Shown one piece after another: positions 47,486-62,722 of a stretch of DNA of 64,000 nt; the stretch's first letter is position 1; every line of letters starts with the position of its first letter. The notes under the pieces were generated by a model that was not told where the DNA came from, searched no databases, and was given only the letters and a program-made list of their open reading frames with translations. The stretch is from Spirodela intermedia (taxonomy: Eukaryota; Streptophyta; Magnoliopsida; Alismatales; Araceae). The stretch spans positions 6,702,892 through 6,766,891 of the forward strand of contig LR746265.1 of NCBI GenBank assembly GCA_902729315.2, given 5' to 3'. Both the position numbers and the translations under genes were made by a program.

Positions 47486-50400
47486 ATTCCCCTCTGTTTT
47501 GCACCGCTGTCCTAGGATCCTATGGGATCCGTCTCCTATAATGAGAGATGAGTTCAATCTGGAAGCCCCCTGACTGAATGCAAAGACTCCATCTTATGAA
47601 AAGTGATAACCTGGAATATCTAAGCAAAATATCAACTGAATTCGACTCGGGAGATCATACTGAAGGATGTCGAATGAGTACCTTTAATTATGGATTCCAG
47701 GAAGCTTTCATCCTCCAGAATTTCGCTTCCTGAACCAGAATAATATATTAATTAAAAGGGGGATTTTTGAAACTAAGAAGGATTTCACTGCGGTTGACAA
47801 GGGAACAGGGGCAGATAATCACAAGAAGTACAAAGCAAATAACTGCAATAATAAAGGGGAAAAAATGCAATACCATGAGAAAAATTGAAGAAAGCTATCA
47901 CAGTTATTGATGGAATCAATTACGAAGATATTACACAATCCAAAAAATATTGGGGCCAATAATCTAATCTATGAATAAACAGTCATTTGTATGACGGGTG
48001 GCTTAAACAGTCCAAATTGTGAGCAATGTTGAACAAACAGATTCCATTAACTCAAACACCTCCCCCCCAATCTCTCCCTCTCTCTCTCTCTACCTCCTCA
48101 AATTGGAAAAAACGATACGAAACCCTTTATTTTGGGCCATATCTCTCCCTAGCTGACCACCATATCATCAGTAGATTGCCACTCGTTATCAATTGCATCA
48201 AGGAAAAGTAAACCGCCTCACTGCAAACCATCTTATTTAGCAAGTGATATTATTTAGGACGTCTGTAAGCAAGCATATATACACATGGTCGTAGAAATAG
48301 CACAGCCTCTTGCAGCGGAGTTAAGCAGAAAGAGAAGCTGATCACCTTTTTTCGCATAGCTACGCTTGGACAGCATTTTGGAGGCATAGATCTGCAAAAC
48401 CTTCTGCAGCATAGCCTCAAGCCCTGGTTTATCTCCATCCTCTTTCGCCTGCCAAGGACTAAGAATAGGTCAAGATAAAAAGACAACCATAGAATTTCAT
48501 ATACGTAAAAGTGAGTAAGAGAACTAGATAAGCAAATAGTTTTCTGAAATCGCATGAGAAAGATGAATAAATAATTCCTACAAGAGATTTGAAAAGTGTG
48601 GCATATTCAATGTAGTTTTGAAAGGTATCCTCGAGTGGAAGTAACAAAAAATAGCGAAAAATCTTATATAACAGTGTGGCATATTCAATGTGATGTCTTT
48701 TATTTGCATTTAAATGTGAAGAAAAATCTGATTATAATTCACCCTACGAAAAGCGGAAAATCTCATATAACAGTGTACTGTATCTCTGGATAATTCCAGA
48801 ATCACAGTCGCATTCCTTTATTCTATTTCTCATAGGTTAAATTAAACATTATTATTCAGCTATGTCACAACTGGGTAATACTGTTTTCCGACTTTTGCAG
48901 GGCAGTACAATGAAAATCGTCTCGTCTGTGAATTTGCTTCATTACAAAAACAACCCCATAGAATGATCTGGGCCCAATTTTAACCTGGCAGAGGCATCAA
49001 TCTTTATTTATGTTTTTAATTACTAGGAAATATGGGTAAGAGAAAAAAAGGAAAAATCTTTCATACAAGACCCGTTAAAACAACAAGCACCACTGTATAT
49101 TGATCTCAATTCATTTTATTTCAATAAACACGGTTCAGGATAAGAGACAAGCTATTGATACAATGCCTGCGTGTAAACAGGCAGTATGCTTGTGTATTTT
49201 CAAAGCTTAAAACAAAGGTAAGAAAAATTAACAAACAAATGAATGATATTTCAAGAATACATAGCATGGCAAGCACATGGGACGCATAAACTATTGGATT
49301 ATTTAGACTGAGGTTCACTGGAACCAATCCAGTTTAGGAGGGACTCAGCCAAAGCCGGTGTAATTACATAAAATAACAAAAGTTATTATGAAGAGAGTAA
49401 TTATGTTTTAAAAGCCAGAATCAGGTGAATAGGGATGGCGAAAAATAGAACAAAAACTCTGTTCTCAAGCTAAACTACCCTTGTTTTGCCAGTTCTTTTA
49501 ATTCCAACTGGAATTAAGATTGTGCTGGGATCAGCTTATCCCAAGGCAGATTCTGATGGAAACGGCAAGTGACAGAGAGAATGCATATGAAAGGCTTTAA
49601 ATACTGTTGCCACGAAGAGAGGGTAACAGATGGAGTGAAGGACGGCTTTCCTCTGTCACAGCGGACTGAGGAGGGGGAAACCACCACCATTTTCACTGAC
49701 ATTTATCATCCCATATACAGGGAGATAACCTTACTTGATCTTTCCCAATATTCCCTCAGGTTACAAGTTTTCATGATTCTCATTATCACGGTGTGAGTTC
49801 CTATACATGGTGCATCATGGTTTAGACATACTAACAAATACCTGTCACATCAAATCAGCATGGATTCTACAATTTTTTTTATATCTAATGCAGGCTAAAT
49901 TATGGATTATCCTATAATTTCTCCATATCGTAAAGTTAACAAACCTATCTCTTTCAAACATATTGAACTCGATTCTCACATCGGGTTGCACTTTAGACTA
50001 CTAAAGTAGAAAAAATCAAACAGAACAAGAAATAAATGACATATGCTAAATCGAACATAGAAATCACCTGCCGCAATTGAGCGTTCACCTCTGAAAGAAA
50101 TCCTTCATCTAATTGCCCTTCTTGGTCTTTTAGCTCCATTTCCTAAGAGGAAAAAAAAAAAAAAAAACAACAACAAATGAAACTGAAGCATACATTTCAG
50201 TGGTTTAGGGGGAATGCTAGTTCAGTCTGACGTGCTTGGAAGGTGCTGCTTTGATGGACAGAATTAAGCTAGATCTGTGAAATAAAACTTTACACATAAA
50301 TATTCATTTTTTCAAAAAAACCTAAGGGTATGCACAGCTCAGAAGTCAGACCAATCTGAATCTCTTGTCAGGTTTATTGTGTCAGAACCACCCCGGTCTG

Positions 50401-53400
50401 ATCTGTTTTGCAATGCTCTGAAGGACCCACCACATATAATTCGCATTTTGGTTATCACTTTTAAATTCTACCGATCAATGCTGTCTTAATTTAACAGATT
50501 TCCACATTTAAAATGGAGTTTCCTTTTAAAGTTGAAAGTCTAATGCATTCCAGGCATTACATGAATATTAAAAATGAAGCTAACTACTCTCTCAGCAGTC
50601 ACACATAAATGTACTAAAAAAATAACAAGAATTAATCCGGATTTTGTATAGTACACATACAAAATACCGAAGGACCAACCAAGGAATTTCAAGGTCTTAT
50701 GGATTATAAACTTCTTACATCAGCACGCTAAGGAAAATAAGGCTGCTTTTAAAAATGAAAGTTAAGGTCCAGTTGACATTCAGCAAAATGTACAGCAAAA
50801 CCATTTTGGAGAATACATCACTTACTCTCTCCATCAACACAATGGCCTGGGGGTCTCGCGGAGGCCAAGAAATCTCTTCATCTCCATGAACCACTGGTTT
50901 TAGAATAGACTCGAGAACATCAGTAGAAGATTCGATTTTTTCCTGCAGAAAGAAAATAAAAAAATTATTCACTAGTGTAGAACTGATCAATTGTCAGTCT
51001 CAGGCCTAACTAATTATTTCCATTAGAAAAGACGACAGAAAAATTCAATAAAATGATTAATTTTGAAATTCTTTTGAATGGTAATTAGTCGGAAAATTCA
51101 ATATATGGACAAAGACCGATAGAGAATAGTTTATGAGAAATACTGAATCATGGCCATAAAGATCTCAGAGATCCAATTGTTTTCTCTACGGAGATAATAG
51201 AAATTTGTTAGAAGGATAAGACCATTGAAATATATTTTTAGCGAAATAATTCGCCCTTAAAATTGAACAAATCTATAGTGGGTCTTCTAACTTTAAAGAA
51301 AAACAATAAGAGAACATTTGTGAAATTACAATGGAGTCTAGTGGTTGCCTATCTTTCCTTGTTTCTAAAAGTATCTCTGTTGGCATTCTCCAAATGTGTT
51401 CACAACTAATTTGACCCACTTAGAGAGGAAAAGGAAAAATTGTTAGTTTTCTTCTTGTTGAAGATGGTACAGGAATAGAAAGAAAAGTATGCAAATCATT
51501 TCTTACTTCTTATATCTAAATTTAGGGGGGGGGGGGTATTTGAAGCAGAAGCTTTCATTATTCTGTTCCAAAGCACAATAAAAAAAGCGGATTTCACAGG
51601 ACAGGGAAAGGTCTATATAGTGTGAAGTTCAGGATGCGCTCTAGCACAAGAGCAGATGGAGAGTTCAGCATTTAAAAAACGTAATAAGGGGAACCAATGT
51701 GTAACCAGCAAAGAAGTTACCAGTAGCATGGAAAAAGTGGCTCCCATTTTAATAAAGGAAGAAAAATCCAAATGTTTGAATAGATAGATTTGAGATAAAC
51801 TCCATTAAATTTCCAGTCTACATTGAACTGCTGTCATGAAATGGTTACAGTAACATTTTTGGTGCAGGCCTGAGTCAACAATTCACGCCTTGGCAGAACT
51901 CTGCACAATCACCACTGCACTAACTTAATAGTCTGTGTGGAATCTTCCTGGTTTAGTTTATATTTGAAGTTAATACCGTTGATATCATCAAAATGGCCAC
52001 GTAGAAGCATAAATGGAATTATGAGCACTAGATTGAAAGTTATTGAACTTTCAACGATACCTAGCAGGCATCATTGCATGACTCGGTAATCTCCAATATT
52101 TCATCTTAAAAATGCATGACTGCTTATCACAGGGCAACAAGAGCAAAAAGAACGAACGGATGCAGACAATACTTAAAATACTACGTTTCTTGGAGTCCTA
52201 TTGGTTTATGAACTTAATGTAAAATCTCAGATCATCTACTTATCGGGCGAGAAACTAGGCCAGGTAACCCAGAAAGCTGGCCTGGCCAGGTTTCACAAGG
52301 GCACGGGCTTGGACATCCAGCTGAGTCATTTTTGGTAGGACTGGCCCCAAACTTAGGTAGGATTTGGTCTGGAAGTCCATATATCCCAGACTTCTTCTCC
52401 CTATGTCCTCCTCCCTCCCCTTCCCATATCCATCCCCATGTCCTAGCTTTGCCTTCCCAAATCTCACTTCACAACCCGCTCAACTTCCCTCCGCAACCAA
52501 ATAATTCTCAAATCTCCCCACTCCGATCTGACATGTTGGGATGAGCATGACAGGCCACCAACAGTGGGTAGGGGGGGCGGTGTTAGCCATTTCTGCTGGC
52601 ATGGCAGGACATGTGGTGGTGGTTGGGCCAAAGCTGGTGAGAGTGGCACAGGCATGGAAGCATGCTGCTACAGCCACCGCTGCCATTTGATCCGGGCAGG
52701 GATGTGGGTGTTAGTGCTAGTGCCGGAGTGGCAACATGACACAGAAGCCACCACTGGCAGGCATTTGAGAGTTAATAGCGACAGATTGAATAGTCTAATG
52801 CTGCAGTCGTGTCTTCGCCGCCACCAACACCAGGCACATACGGGATCCGGGAGTAGGTAGCAGGTGTGGCAGCACACAGCTACAAGGTCAACGGTGGCGG
52901 CTACACAAGCTGGCATGTATAATTTGGCCAGAAAATGAATATCATCAGTTGGGTCTGATGTGCTAACGTGGGCTGTAATGGAGCCCATAATGATTGGACA
53001 CAGATCAGTCTGGGCCAGGCTTGGGATTCATCAGGTCATGGCCCCCAGCCTGGGAGGATCTGAGCCAAGAAATATATTTATCTCCACAGGTTGGAATTAC
53101 CGATGTTGGCCCATTGAACACATCTACTGCTTGCACAGGCTATGATTAAGCATCAAAACAAAGGATAACATCGTTTAGGTCAGACATTCCGTAGGAATAA
53201 CTGAGCACGTTTCAAACAACAACTAAAGATGAAGTTTAACGTCTTCCCATGCATTCAATGTGAAAATGGCCGAACTAATAAATATCAACCTTACATGACA
53301 AACAATAGTGAGAAGAGGGAAAAACTTACCCTGGTCTTATGAACAACGCACTCAACTATGCTCATCACTGATGTTGCCAATTCCTCGTAATCTTTCTGTA

Positions 53401-56400
53401 CAACAAGGAACCACCATCCTTAATACGTTCTACATAAACCATAAAACCTACCACAATTAATTATCATCACACTGTGATACAGCTTTACATTAAGAATTCA
53501 AGAAAGAAACACATTATGATCTTAAAAAAAAGGGTGGGTAGCTGGGAGGATGAGGCTATCTGGTGAGATAAAAAAATAAGCTTCCTGAGAAGAAAGAATA
53601 AACAGAGGATGGTGGAATCCCTGGATAGTGAAGGTTCAAGGCTTTAGTTTTATCACCTGTTACACTATAGTTTTAACTCATTGACCCAAAAATCCCCTGA
53701 AGGATGCATTCAAGGTTGAAATTGTCAAGAGAATAATGAAAAATCACCCAAAACCTGACGAGCTTAGAGAATAGAGTTAGCGACTACCGAAGGTGAACCG
53801 ATTTGGAGTACCTGATTCACTAAAGGACCTTTGAGCTAGAATGATCATCAAGGTTGCTGGAATACATTTATCTGTCTATAATAATGTTTACCATAATGAA
53901 ATCAATTAAACACGTCCCAACTTGAGGAGATACTTTCCAGCCAAGAAATGATCTTGATTTGATATTGGTAAAAAATTCTGACAACAGCCAGCATCAGTAT
54001 TGCAAATAGTATCGCAGTAGGCAGGAGGAGAAAGATTATTGCCGCATATTAAATAAGCCACTCATTGAAGGAAATAAAGGCATGTTGGATTAAAGAGAAG
54101 AGCAGTGGATTGGATGCAGTTGCTAACTCGACAGAGTAATGAATTTTGAACAAGAATATCTTGCCTAACATACCTGACTGATCTAAAGACACATGGAAGC
54201 AAAGTTTATGATGAGTGTGCACATAGTGACAGGTATTACAGAAACTCTGATAAATAACTTCGTACAATAGGGAATCATGCTCATATGAGGGAGTCGGTGA
54301 GAGCAGATCCCGGAAATTTTGTCTGGATCTAGAGACCGTTCCAGTCGACCCAGTGATTATGACAACTACAAAGCTTATTAAAGTAGGAAGAATGGAAAGC
54401 GAAACAGAGGTTTACAAGAATGGTAAGATCAAAAGGAGCGGACTTTGTTACAGATGACGTGGAGGGCTTACTGATCTTTCAACCCATAGCATCTTGTACG
54501 ATAGGATGCTGACTACTGATTCAGTGAATGACCACAGAAAGACCACAGGAACTTTCTCACTTACGTGCCCTTTTAATTCTGTGCGGGGAGAAGAGCAAGA
54601 ACTACCTTCCTCTGTGCGTTAGGACTTATACAGAATGTGCATTTGTATCCCACCAAAGAGAACCATCATGGCACCTTTCTAGACTTCGGGTCTTTAAAAT
54701 GAAAATTTTAGTTGCTTGATTGAGAGATGTGTACATTCAAAAGTTTCGTAGTACTTAACGGATGATATGGTTTTACAAAGTGTTATTTGATTATATTCTA
54801 TTGGATTTGATTTTAATCATATCAGTGGAAGAATCCAATGCACTTTCAAGAAAAGAAACTAAAGTTTTGATTTTTTTTGAAATAAAATAAGAAAATGAAA
54901 AGCAGGAAAAGTCAACCAAGTAAAAAACCATGCTTTATCATCATCTGATTTGCATGTGTCACTTCTAGCTGCAAGCCGAATCCAGAAATTCTCATCAAAG
55001 GACAGTATATTCTCAACGATGAGTTTCTCAAGCTGGTTGAACAAAAAAAAAAAGATAATAGTCAGCCACAATAGTTAACAGTTGGTCTAAAATAAGCATT
55101 CATAATTTCAAACAGGTCCAGGGTATTTAGATTCATGTAAACTATTTGTTTTCCTCCTATGTTTTTCCTAGTGGAAGCTTTGGTAGAACTGCGAAGGAAT
55201 AACTAGAAACATCATTCAAGTAACAATGAAGCAATGACGATTCAGTCAGCAATTGGTTAACTTTAATCGCTATATTTTGACCGTCAACAACATTCTCACC
55301 AAAGAAAAAAAGAAATGCAGCTAGATAGATGACATTACGTGACAAGATGAGAGAGGATCAAGAAAGAACGGAACAACATGAATGAGTTTTAGTGCTTTCC
55401 TCCTAAGGAACCTCCGAGCTTCTTTCATAGTCTTTACAGTATATAAAAGAGGGAATTTGAGTCTGTAAAAGGCAACAACAAAGTATAGCAGGATCTTAAT
55501 TAAAGGATAAAACTCTATCTAATTAGGAAAGAATAAAATGACGAAACGAAGATTGCATAATAGAAGGAAACAAATAATTGTTCCATATTGAGAATGGTAA
55601 AACTATTCTATCCCAATTTCACTGGCCAGCCTCTTAATAAGGGATCCAAAGGCCTGGAAAAAATTTCGACCCTACGTCTTGCCTGATCTAATCCTACAGA
55701 AAGTAGAAGAGTTCCTTGGAGTGGTAACGTTGGGCAATAGCTTGGCCATTAGAAGTCAAATACAACAGGTTTCTGGGCTAGGAAAACAGTATTATCCAGT
55801 ATGAATGTAAACACAGAAAGGGAGAAACACTCAATGATTCACATTGACTTTAGAAAGAGAGGAGAAAGAAGTGAGGAAATCAATTTTTAAGTAACATATT
55901 ATATTTTCAAAGGGAACCCCATAGGATAGTGAATGTGGATTTAAACCTTTAGATGAAACTAGAGGTTTCCAAAACTAGTATAAGCTTGTGATCACTCAGT
56001 GTTATTGGAACTCTGTTAGTTCAATTACATCAGACAAAAGAAAAAAGGTAAAGTTTACGATTGGAATGCAGGAAAATGCCAGGATAATCAAGTAGGTCGT
56101 ATACCTCTAAAGCAAACGGAGAGGATATTAGCAAGTTAAACCAAAACGTTCATAACATTTTGCTATAACCAGACACAAGCCTGGCCCACTTAAAACCAAC
56201 CGTGAATCTGTTACGAACCTCTTGAGATATGGGGCGAGTCTTCACCCTAATCTTACCTTAGACGTGGCTCATTCAGGGAATCAACTCTCTGTTGTATAGA
56301 AGAACCAGATTGAACAATTGAAAATGGAAATTGGAAAGACAATAGAGGTTTGCAGACAGTAGGGTGAGTTCCTGAGGTCGGATCAATCCTCAGGAACAGG

Positions 56401-58473
56401 AGAGCCCGAATCGGACCTCTCCAGGGACAGACCTCCCTCTCCACTCTCTGTTTTCTCCACTACCTTCTTACTTTGGCCTCTTCTATATTTATAGGCCTCA
56501 GTACATTATTCTGTCGTGGTCCCCCCTCAACGTGGGGGTCTAGGTCGTCTTGTGTAGACGACGGTTGGCTTCGCAACAGAATCATATTGGGTCAAAGACG
56601 TCGTTTATGTTGAAACAAAAATGAAGCAATAACTTAGTTAGTCTCAAACGTTCAAGATTTTGGTGGTTGACTTACTCCAAGTTAGAAAGAAAAATTAAGT
56701 ACAAGAAGATTTTTTTTCAAATTCCTAAGTTGAACATCATTAATCCCCTTCCATAATGTCATATTTTTGTTTCTCACCGAACGCATTGGTCCAAGGCAGG
56801 GAAAATAAAGCTACACATGCACAGTGATAGTGGCAGATGAAAGATTAGATATTATATTTTACACTTACTTCCTTAGAATTTGAATCCCTCAGCATATCTA
56901 TCAGTCGGTCAACTTCCACAGTCTTCTGAAAAGATTTCTCAGCATCTTTACTGGTTGCACAGACTGAGACTCTCCTGATAAATAGGTAATTTTTCTATCA
57001 GCATCTCCAGGAAATGGACCACAGACGAGTTAAATCTAACTTTAAAAGAAAGAAATTTTGGAGGGCAATATCAAAAGCATGTCTTATTTAGCATCACAAG
57101 AAAGAAACTTGCAACGGTCAAAGCCAATGGCAATAAAATTGAAGATATACTAGAGGTAAGTCAACATATCAATCTATCTTTCTTTCTGAAGCGCATAGAT
57201 CACTTACAGGATATTAACCCAGAAGAGGCACTCACAGGAACAGTAGAACTTCCGGTGCAAACACACTAGCGGAGATGATATCTCAAGAAATGTATGAAAT
57301 TTACACAAACAATACATCTGAGGTTGAAAAGTGTACTCTCCAAAGAGAGGCAGTGTATCACACGTTAGGAGGTAGTTGATTCGTTACAAAGAATAAATCA
57401 TAAATGCAGAAAATGCATTCAGGTGGATTTTTTCTGTTTTTTGAATAAAATATGATGACTTTAGGTTACAGTTAATAATGGGAGATCGATCTAAAACGTA
57501 AGTATTTTTAATCCTCGTTCCGTCATAAACTTACAAGTAAAAGTATGGTTTCCTCCATTTACATATGATTTTATAGCGGTCATGTGACTTTGTGAAACCC
57601 AGGAAAAAATAGAAACTCACGTATTGAAAGTGGAAGGACTTTTTCCTCACGTCACAAACAATCAGACTTTCCGAACGTGAAGAAACGGGCATAGGACATC
57701 GATAAACGTCAGGGTCCTTAAGGTATATTTCAGTTGATCAATGCATTGCAGGAAATGACTTATATCACTATATTTGGGCCCTTGTCAACGAAAATATAGC
57801 ATATTACACACTTCCATGTCCAAGGGACCAATTATCTGGGTCGTAAGCTTGGATTATGTTGTGACCGTTGGGACACACATATTGGTACCCCATCCGCATA
57901 GACATTAGACTTGTGTTAAATAAGATGCAAGTACAGGAAGGGTATATGCACGTGTTCATCTTCTCATGCATATACCAGAATGGAATTATTTGAAGTATAT
58001 CCAATCTCAAGAGATCAGGTGGATTGTTAGCTTACAGAAAAAGTCAATAGCCAACATTCCAGTGGTCACCTAGAGGCCACACCAAACACAACGACTAAAC
58101 AGCTAAGAATCGAATATTTTTTCCTGAGTTAGCGGATGGGGAGCAAATCCGCAAATAAGATTGTTTCCCCAAACATTTGCTCACTGGATGAAGGGAAGAA
58201 GTTCGACAGTGCGTCACCTCTTCATCCGATGGCTGGAGTACAGAGGCTCATCCGTCCACCGGCCAGACGTCCCCGGGATCCTGCAGCAATTCCCCCACAT
58301 CCGGATCCTCATATTCTGCATAGAGCAAGTTCTCTGTCTGATAAAAACACACCACGGCATTCCAAAGTAAACAAGAAATGCACACGAGGCATGACCATAG
58401 CACTGAGTTGCGCAGCGATGGGAGGAACACGGGCGACAGCGGCGGCGGCGGCGGTAGCGGCAAGAGTTGCCAT
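46340..58473 (-). CDS. PAC: PALE CRESS (PAC)-like plastid protein
   Basis: Ten exons: 58473-58373 (uncertain), 56974-56869, 55032-54934, 53395-53330, 50942-50826, 50142-50068, 48448-48346, 47729-47682, 46676-46555, 46441-46340; 312 residues, close to the roughly 313 I recall for PALE CRESS. An Ala-rich, acid-poor N-terminus suits a transit peptide. A helical, coiled-coil-like body follows: KSFQKTVEVDRLIDMLRD, NFWIRLAARSDTCKSDDDK, KDYEELATSVMSIVECVVHK, EEISWPPRDP, QEGQLDEGFLSEVNAQLRQ, MLSKRSYAKKG, LTVGKGNISPEALYAVVKKR, and an EGGSYQQRIL-EYLQGIESRA end. The body is certainly one conserved plant protein; the name PAC is from memory of the family. PAC is a chloroplast protein tied to 23S rRNA/50S maturation and leaf greening. 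Intron 3 needs a GC donor (54933-54932) to join SDDDK to KDYEE. Intron 2 holds a solo LTR. Confidence 0.75.
46500..46523. repeat. Poly(A) run in a PAC-like intron
   Basis: About 23 consecutive A just downstream (minus-strand sense) of the exon ending at 46555, in the last intron, preceded on the plus strand by GCATGCATGC. Confidence 0.9.
47453..47482. repeat. (TC)n microsatellite
   Basis: An uninterrupted CT dinucleotide run inside a PAC-like intron. Confidence 0.9.
48595..48777 (+). repeat. Imperfect duplication in a PAC-like intron
   Basis: AGTGTGGCATATTCAATGT occurs at 48595 and 48673. GCG(A/G)AAAATCT(T/C)ATATAACAG occurs at about 48654 and 48753. The unit is about 78-100 bp. Confidence 0.75.
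52240..53090. mobile_element. GC-rich insertion of unknown class in a PAC-like intron
   Basis: The block of roughly 850 bases is far richer in GC than the intron around it, and both ends are built of GGCCAGG/CCTGGCC-like words (GGCCTGGCCAGG near 52277, GGGCCAGGCTTGGGAT near 53012). It looks like an inserted repeat. I found no coding domain, clear terminal repeat or target-site duplication, so the class stays open. Confidence 0.35.
56204..56208. other. Target-site duplication GAATC (left)
   Basis: Five bases immediately before the solo LTR, identical to 56579-56583. Confidence 0.85.
56209..56578. mobile_element. Solo LTR (370 bp) in intron 2 of the PAC-like gene
   Basis: It begins TGTTACGAAC and ends TCGCAACA, giving the expected inverted TGTT...AACA ends, and is flanked by perfect 5-bp direct repeats GAATC (56204-56208, 56579-56583). 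Inside is a TATA-type box in CTATATTTATAGGCCTC near 56484 and, downstream of it, a short hairpin-like CCCCCCTCAACGTGGGGG stretch. This is how plant LTRs look (U3 with TATA, then R). No internal retroelement sequence is attached, so it is what remains after LTR-LTR recombination. The intact duplication implies a fairly young insertion. Orientation is suggested as plus by the TATA. The superfamily cannot be told. Confidence 0.88.
56579..56583. other. Target-site duplication GAATC (right)
   Basis: Five bases immediately after the solo LTR, identical to 56204-56208. Confidence 0.85.
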
Positions 58474-59327
58474 TGCGGAGCGACGAGATAAGGAAGCGGC
58501 TCCCTTCGCTCCACTCGCCTTCTTCCTACCTCTGGGCGGGAGCCGGCGAAGACGACGCTGTGAGCAGAGGGTGACGTGGCAAGAGGAGAGCCTCAGTGGC
58601 TGCTGCCACGTAGGGAGATTTGATTGGCCGAAACCTGGCGCCAATGACAAGTGGACATGCTGGCCCCAATTTGAGCCCAATATCCACAAAAAGTTGTTTT
58701 CTGTCATTAAAGAAATTATTTGGAGTCCATATTTAATATACCCCTGTTTTTACCCTATTTATAGAAGTTTTTGTAGAAGGTTAAAGAGCTATAATAAGTT
58801 ATTTCTAATTATAATAAATTATTATTATTAATTAAATATAAATAAAAATTTTAAACATATTTTTAATACTGTGTTTTTTCCCGTATTTCCTTCAATTGTA
58901 AAAAAAAAGGATAAAAAATAAATTATTTTAAATATTCTCTAAAATGCGATGCCTATTTCCCGTTACTTTACCGTGGAGTCAATGAGCCATAAAAAAAAAA
59001 AATAGTAACGAAAAGCATGTGCATTTTTTAAAATATGATAAATTCACATGAAATTGAAATCCAGGTAGTGTCAGCATCAACTTGGGGTTAAGTGAACTGA
59101 GCCGGGCTGGGCCGTTCTCTGGTCTTTCCCGGCCCATTAATAGGTTCCAAACACATCCAACTCACCACATTTTTAGTAAATTAGAACTAGATCAGACATT
59201 AGATGCTGCTGGAACCTATAAAGTCTGAAGTCTAATACACGTCCTCCTAGGAAATGGGGGGCTGACTTGCTATTACCAGCCCCCGCGGGCGGCGTGGAGG
59301 GAGAGTAGGGGAGGGTTGAGGATATCA
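58474..59327. other. Intergenic region between PAC-like start and aldehyde dehydrogenase stop
   Basis: It holds the promoter and 5' leader of the PAC-like gene (GC-rich to about 58680) and then AT-rich DNA that should include the 3' UTR of the aldehyde dehydrogenase. No other gene is seen. Confidence 0.5.
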
Positions 59328-61726
<2,399 letters not shown>

Positions 61727-62722
61727 CTCTCTCTCTTTCTCTTTCTCTCTGTGTGTCTCAAAAGGAGTTTATCGCTCAAGACGAGAAGTGTGAGGTTGCC
61801 ATGACTGGAGCTTTGTACTCGCCAACACAGACGCACCCACCAAAGAGAACGCAGTTGAACAGAAGATGTCGGAGCCTAACATTTTGAGGAATTTAATCCT
61901 CCTCGACGGTACGCAGGTGTCAACAGTGACGACGACTACCTATTTAAAGGTCCACCTGTTTACGGCTTCCTCGTGATAGCACGCCAGCCGGGTCCCCCGT
62001 CGTCGTATTCCTCTGTCGCAGAAACCGATCAGTAAAGAAACTGATGAAGCTCTCTTTGTTGCAGGGGAACTCACCCCGTCAGGCGCGACGGCGCACATGC
62101 TCAGATATCACAGACACCCGCCTCCCCCCCATCCCCTCTCTCTAGCTCGCTCGTGTTCAGAGAGCATCGTCTCCTGAGCTTGGCTGAGGTCATCTGTCTC
62201 CGTTGATAATTAATGGGGTCTCTGGGTAGGAAGACCAGGGGTAGGTGTGTTCGCATTTATGGAGATTGGAGGAGAGGTAACCCTGCCCGGGCTGGGCCTC
62301 TGGTGTTCATACTGTCGGCCCGGGCCCTTTCCATCGACTAATTTGGACTCCTCACTTCTCTCTCTACACCCTCTCTCTCTCTCTCTCTACTGGCTACCTA
62401 TCTCTGTCTATCTCTCTCTCTACTGGCTACCTATCCCTATCTATCGATCTCTCTTCTAGCTATCTATCTACTGGAACGATGGGCATGGCGGGCCATTTAC
62501 ACTCATGCAAAGAAGAAGAAAGGAAAATCGAGCTTGAGGGAACCACAGGGGAATAACGTCGATCAGTCCGCATGCATGCACGTGGATTTATTCTAGAGTT
62601 CTGCAGGAAACTGGTGTTTTTAACGTGCACCGAGGTTAATCATTCGTGAATCTGGAGGTCGGGGATGGAGTTGGGACTGGTGGTACATCGTACGCGGATT
62701 AGACGAGGCGCAGCGTACCGCG
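61727..62722. other. Intergenic region between ALDH start and AP3-like stop
   Basis: It contains the ALDH upstream region (minus strand) with a CT/GA-rich leader, and the AP3-like 3' UTR. A CT-rich stretch at about 62358-62475 has CTCTACTGGCTACCTATC twice (about 38 bases apart). No gene is seen. Confidence 0.5.

Noticed and set aside
52564-52988. Open frames of about 100 codons in the GC-rich intronic island
   Set aside because: No domain recognised; they are treated as part of an unidentified repeat.
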